DNA from: Candidatus Aenigmatarchaeota archaeon
GTDB lineage: Archaea > Aenigmatarchaeota > Aenigmatarchaeia > PWEA01 > JAGHBM01
Length of the DNA: 5,329 bases
Reading direction: 5' to 3'
NCBI GenBank assembly: GCA_023133195.1
Contig: JAGLWW010000055.1
Coordinates: forward strand, 1-5,329
In this document: in pieces, positions 4,814 through 5,329 of the stretch
How the letters are laid out: each line of letters begins with the position of its first letter
Numbering within the stretch: position 1 is the stretch's first letter
Notes under the pieces: model-generated
Told to the model about the DNA's origin: nothing
The model's database searches: none
What the model saw: only the letters and a program-made list of their open reading frames with translations
Position numbers and translations under genes: made by a program

Positions 4814-5118
4814 TCTTTCACCTTGCTCACATGCAACTTCTTTGTGAGATGGATTGATTTGGGCCTTGTTGGGCAGCCCTCCTCACAGAGGCCGCAGGTT
4901 ATGCACTTATATGGGTCCACGGTCAGCTGGCGCTTCTCCTTGTCAATTTTTATGGCATAGGCCGGGCAGTTTCTTGCACATAAACCACAGAAGATGCAGG
5001 TATCCCTGTTCCAGGTCACAGGGCCACGGAAATCCTTGGGAAGTTTGGGCTTTACCTTCGGGTATCTGCGTGTAAAGCGCTTCCTAAAGAAATTTAATAT
5101 AACTTCTACTAGAACCAT
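4810..5118 (-). CDS. 2x[4Fe-4S] ferredoxin, NuoI/EchF/hydrogenase-subunit-like
   Basis: The 102-residue protein has two complete CxxCxxCxxxCP motifs, C41-x2-C44-x2-C47-x3-C51-P and C72-x2-C75-x2-C78-x3-C82-P, each expected to ligate one [4Fe-4S] cluster. The N-terminus is a short amphipathic, basic helix (residues 1-18), followed by R18-Y-P, then P27-K-D-F-R-G-P and the first cluster. This arrangement resembles the ferredoxin-like subunits of NuoI, Ech hydrogenase F and membrane-bound hydrogenases rather than a free soluble ferredoxin. No other hydrogenase or complex I subunit is in the window, so its partner is elsewhere or it acts alone as an electron carrier. It is the first gene of the operon. 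The ATG at 5118 has a TATA box about 32 nt upstream; its stop overlaps hydrolase 1 as ATGA. Confidence 0.88.
   Translation of the reverse strand: MVLVEVILNFFRKRFTRRYPKVKPKLPKDFRGPVTWNRDTCIFCGLCARNCPAYAIKIDKEKRQLTVDPYKCITCGLCEEGCPTRPKSIHLTKKLHVSKVKE
4818..4824 (-). promoter_or_regulatory. Shine-Dalgarno motif of hydrolase 1
   Basis: AAGGTGA on the minus strand lies within the last codons of the ferredoxin gene, 4 nt before the ATG at 4813. It matches the archaeal 16S rRNA 3' end complement (GGAGGTGATC) over AGGTGA. Confidence 0.7.
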
Positions 5119-5123
5119 GCATA

Positions 5124-5139
5124 CCCGTTAATAATCGGG
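5124..5139. repeat. Short inverted repeat in the ferredoxin promoter
   Basis: CCCG and CGGG flank eight AT bases, between the TATA box and the ferredoxin start. The repeat covers the expected transcription start near 5125. It could be an operator half-site pair, but the arms are only 4 bp and may be chance. Confidence 0.25.
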
Positions 5140-5146
5140 CTTAATA

Positions 5147-5154
5147 CTATAAAT
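5147..5154 (-). promoter_or_regulatory. TATA-like box of the six-gene operon
   Basis: ATTTATAG on the minus strand is centred about 32 nt upstream of the ferredoxin ATG and predicts a leader of about 7 nt. It lies within the 40-bp gap after the superoxide reductase stop codon, so the operon can be transcribed independently of that gene. Read-through from it is also possible, because no T-rich terminator is seen in the gap. Confidence 0.55.
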
Positions 5155-5158
5155 GTTT

Positions 5159-5329
5159 TCACTTGGACTCCCATAAACCGTGCACATTGCAGTAAGTTCT
5201 TGCTTTCACGTTCTCCGTCTTCAGGTAAAAAACCGAGTCAGGAGTCTCTCCAGGTCTCAGATATTCCCTGTAGACCTTGCCATCCGCTATTATCTCTATC
5301 CACTCTATATAATGTTTTTCTTCCATTGG
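5159..5329 (-). CDS. Superoxide reductase / desulfoferrodoxin, C-terminal part (5' end outside the window)
   Basis: Fifty-six codons are visible, and the frame is open to the right edge. The first residues are [12 protein letters not shown], the conserved stretch following the HP of the desulfoferrodoxin iron site. The end reads Y-C-N-V-H-G-L-W. Visible residues H6, C47 and H50 have the same spacing as centre II ligands H75, C116 and H119 of Desulfovibrio desulfoferrodoxin. Two more histidines lie upstream, outside the window. The enzyme reduces superoxide to hydrogen peroxide without releasing oxygen and is typical of anaerobes. The in-frame ATG at 5326 is internal to the conserved motif and is not the start. 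Whether an N-terminal rubredoxin-like domain exists cannot be seen. The ferredoxin gene follows 40 bp downstream on the same strand, a possible electron-transfer neighbour. Confidence 0.92.
   Translation of the reverse strand, partial: PMEEKHYIEWIEIIADGKVYREYLRPGETPDSVFYLKTENVKARTYCNVHGLWESK

Noticed and set aside
4854..5075. Plus-strand frame opposite the ferredoxin
   Set aside because: Its translation has no recognisable family features and mirrors the cysteine-rich ferredoxin coding strand. It is a shadow, as are the frames at 27-236, 316-534, 1061-1267, 2246-2491, 2652-2864, 2861-3049, 3055-3357, 3840-4031 and 4374-4685.
5324..5326. ATG as the start of the superoxide reductase
   Set aside because: This Met is within the conserved P-M-E-E-K-H iron-ligand stretch, the frame is open upstream, and essential ligands would be missing.
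1..5329. CRISPR array, tRNA, rRNA, insertion sequence or defence system
   Set aside because: I saw no regularly spaced repeats, no cloverleaf-like sequence, no transposase and no recognisable defence gene.

Overview
The window looks archaeal. Four gene starts have an AT-rich TATA-like box (ATTTAAAT, ATTTAAA, TTTTATAT, ATTTATAG) centred about 25-33 nt upstream of the start codon. This is the spacing expected for leaderless or nearly leaderless archaeal transcripts. A fifth TATA-like box serves a divergent pair. Genes inside the long operon instead use Shine-Dalgarno motifs of the AGGTG type and ATGA stop/start overlaps. A superoxide reductase and a 2x[4Fe-4S] ferredoxin suggest an anaerobe or microaerophile. 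A DPANN or euryarchaeal origin is plausible, but the sequence alone does not settle the lineage. Gene density is very high: twelve protein genes, two cut by the window edges, and no gene-free stretch longer than about 70 bp. I see no rRNA, tRNA, CRISPR array or insertion sequence.

Left part (1-1960). The first 49 bases hold the start of a minus-strand gene for an XTP/dITP diphosphatase (RdgB/HAM1 type). It is divergent from a small cupin (82-429). The two promoters interlock in the 32 bp between the start codons. A Nudix-fold protein with its own TATA box follows (461-880); its Nudix box has lost the catalytic glutamates. It converges with a membrane protein of the YdjM/DUF457-like 'metal-dependent hydrolase' type (885-1364, minus). 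That gene diverges from an unrecognised polytopic membrane protein (1433-1960, plus). A single palindromic TATA-like element lies exactly midway between their start codons.

Right part (1983-5329, all minus strand). Six genes run ferredoxin -> alpha/beta hydrolase 1 -> alpha/beta hydrolase 2 -> Ap4A-type Nudix hydrolase -> PAP2 phosphatase -> stand-alone LigD-type 3'-phosphoesterase. They appear to be one operon from a TATA box near 5150. With two starts corrected from upstream GTG codons to ATG, all five junctions are 4-bp ATGA overlaps, so the genes should be translationally coupled. The two hydrolase genes are AT-richer than the rest of the operon. Upstream of the operon, the C-terminal half of a superoxide reductase enters from the right edge.

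Taken together, several products handle damaged or signalling nucleotides, DNA 3' ends, phosphoesters or superoxide (RdgB, Nudix, phosphoesterase, PAP2, superoxide reductase). A shared maintenance or stress role is an inference only. I found no recognisable defence or mobile system.
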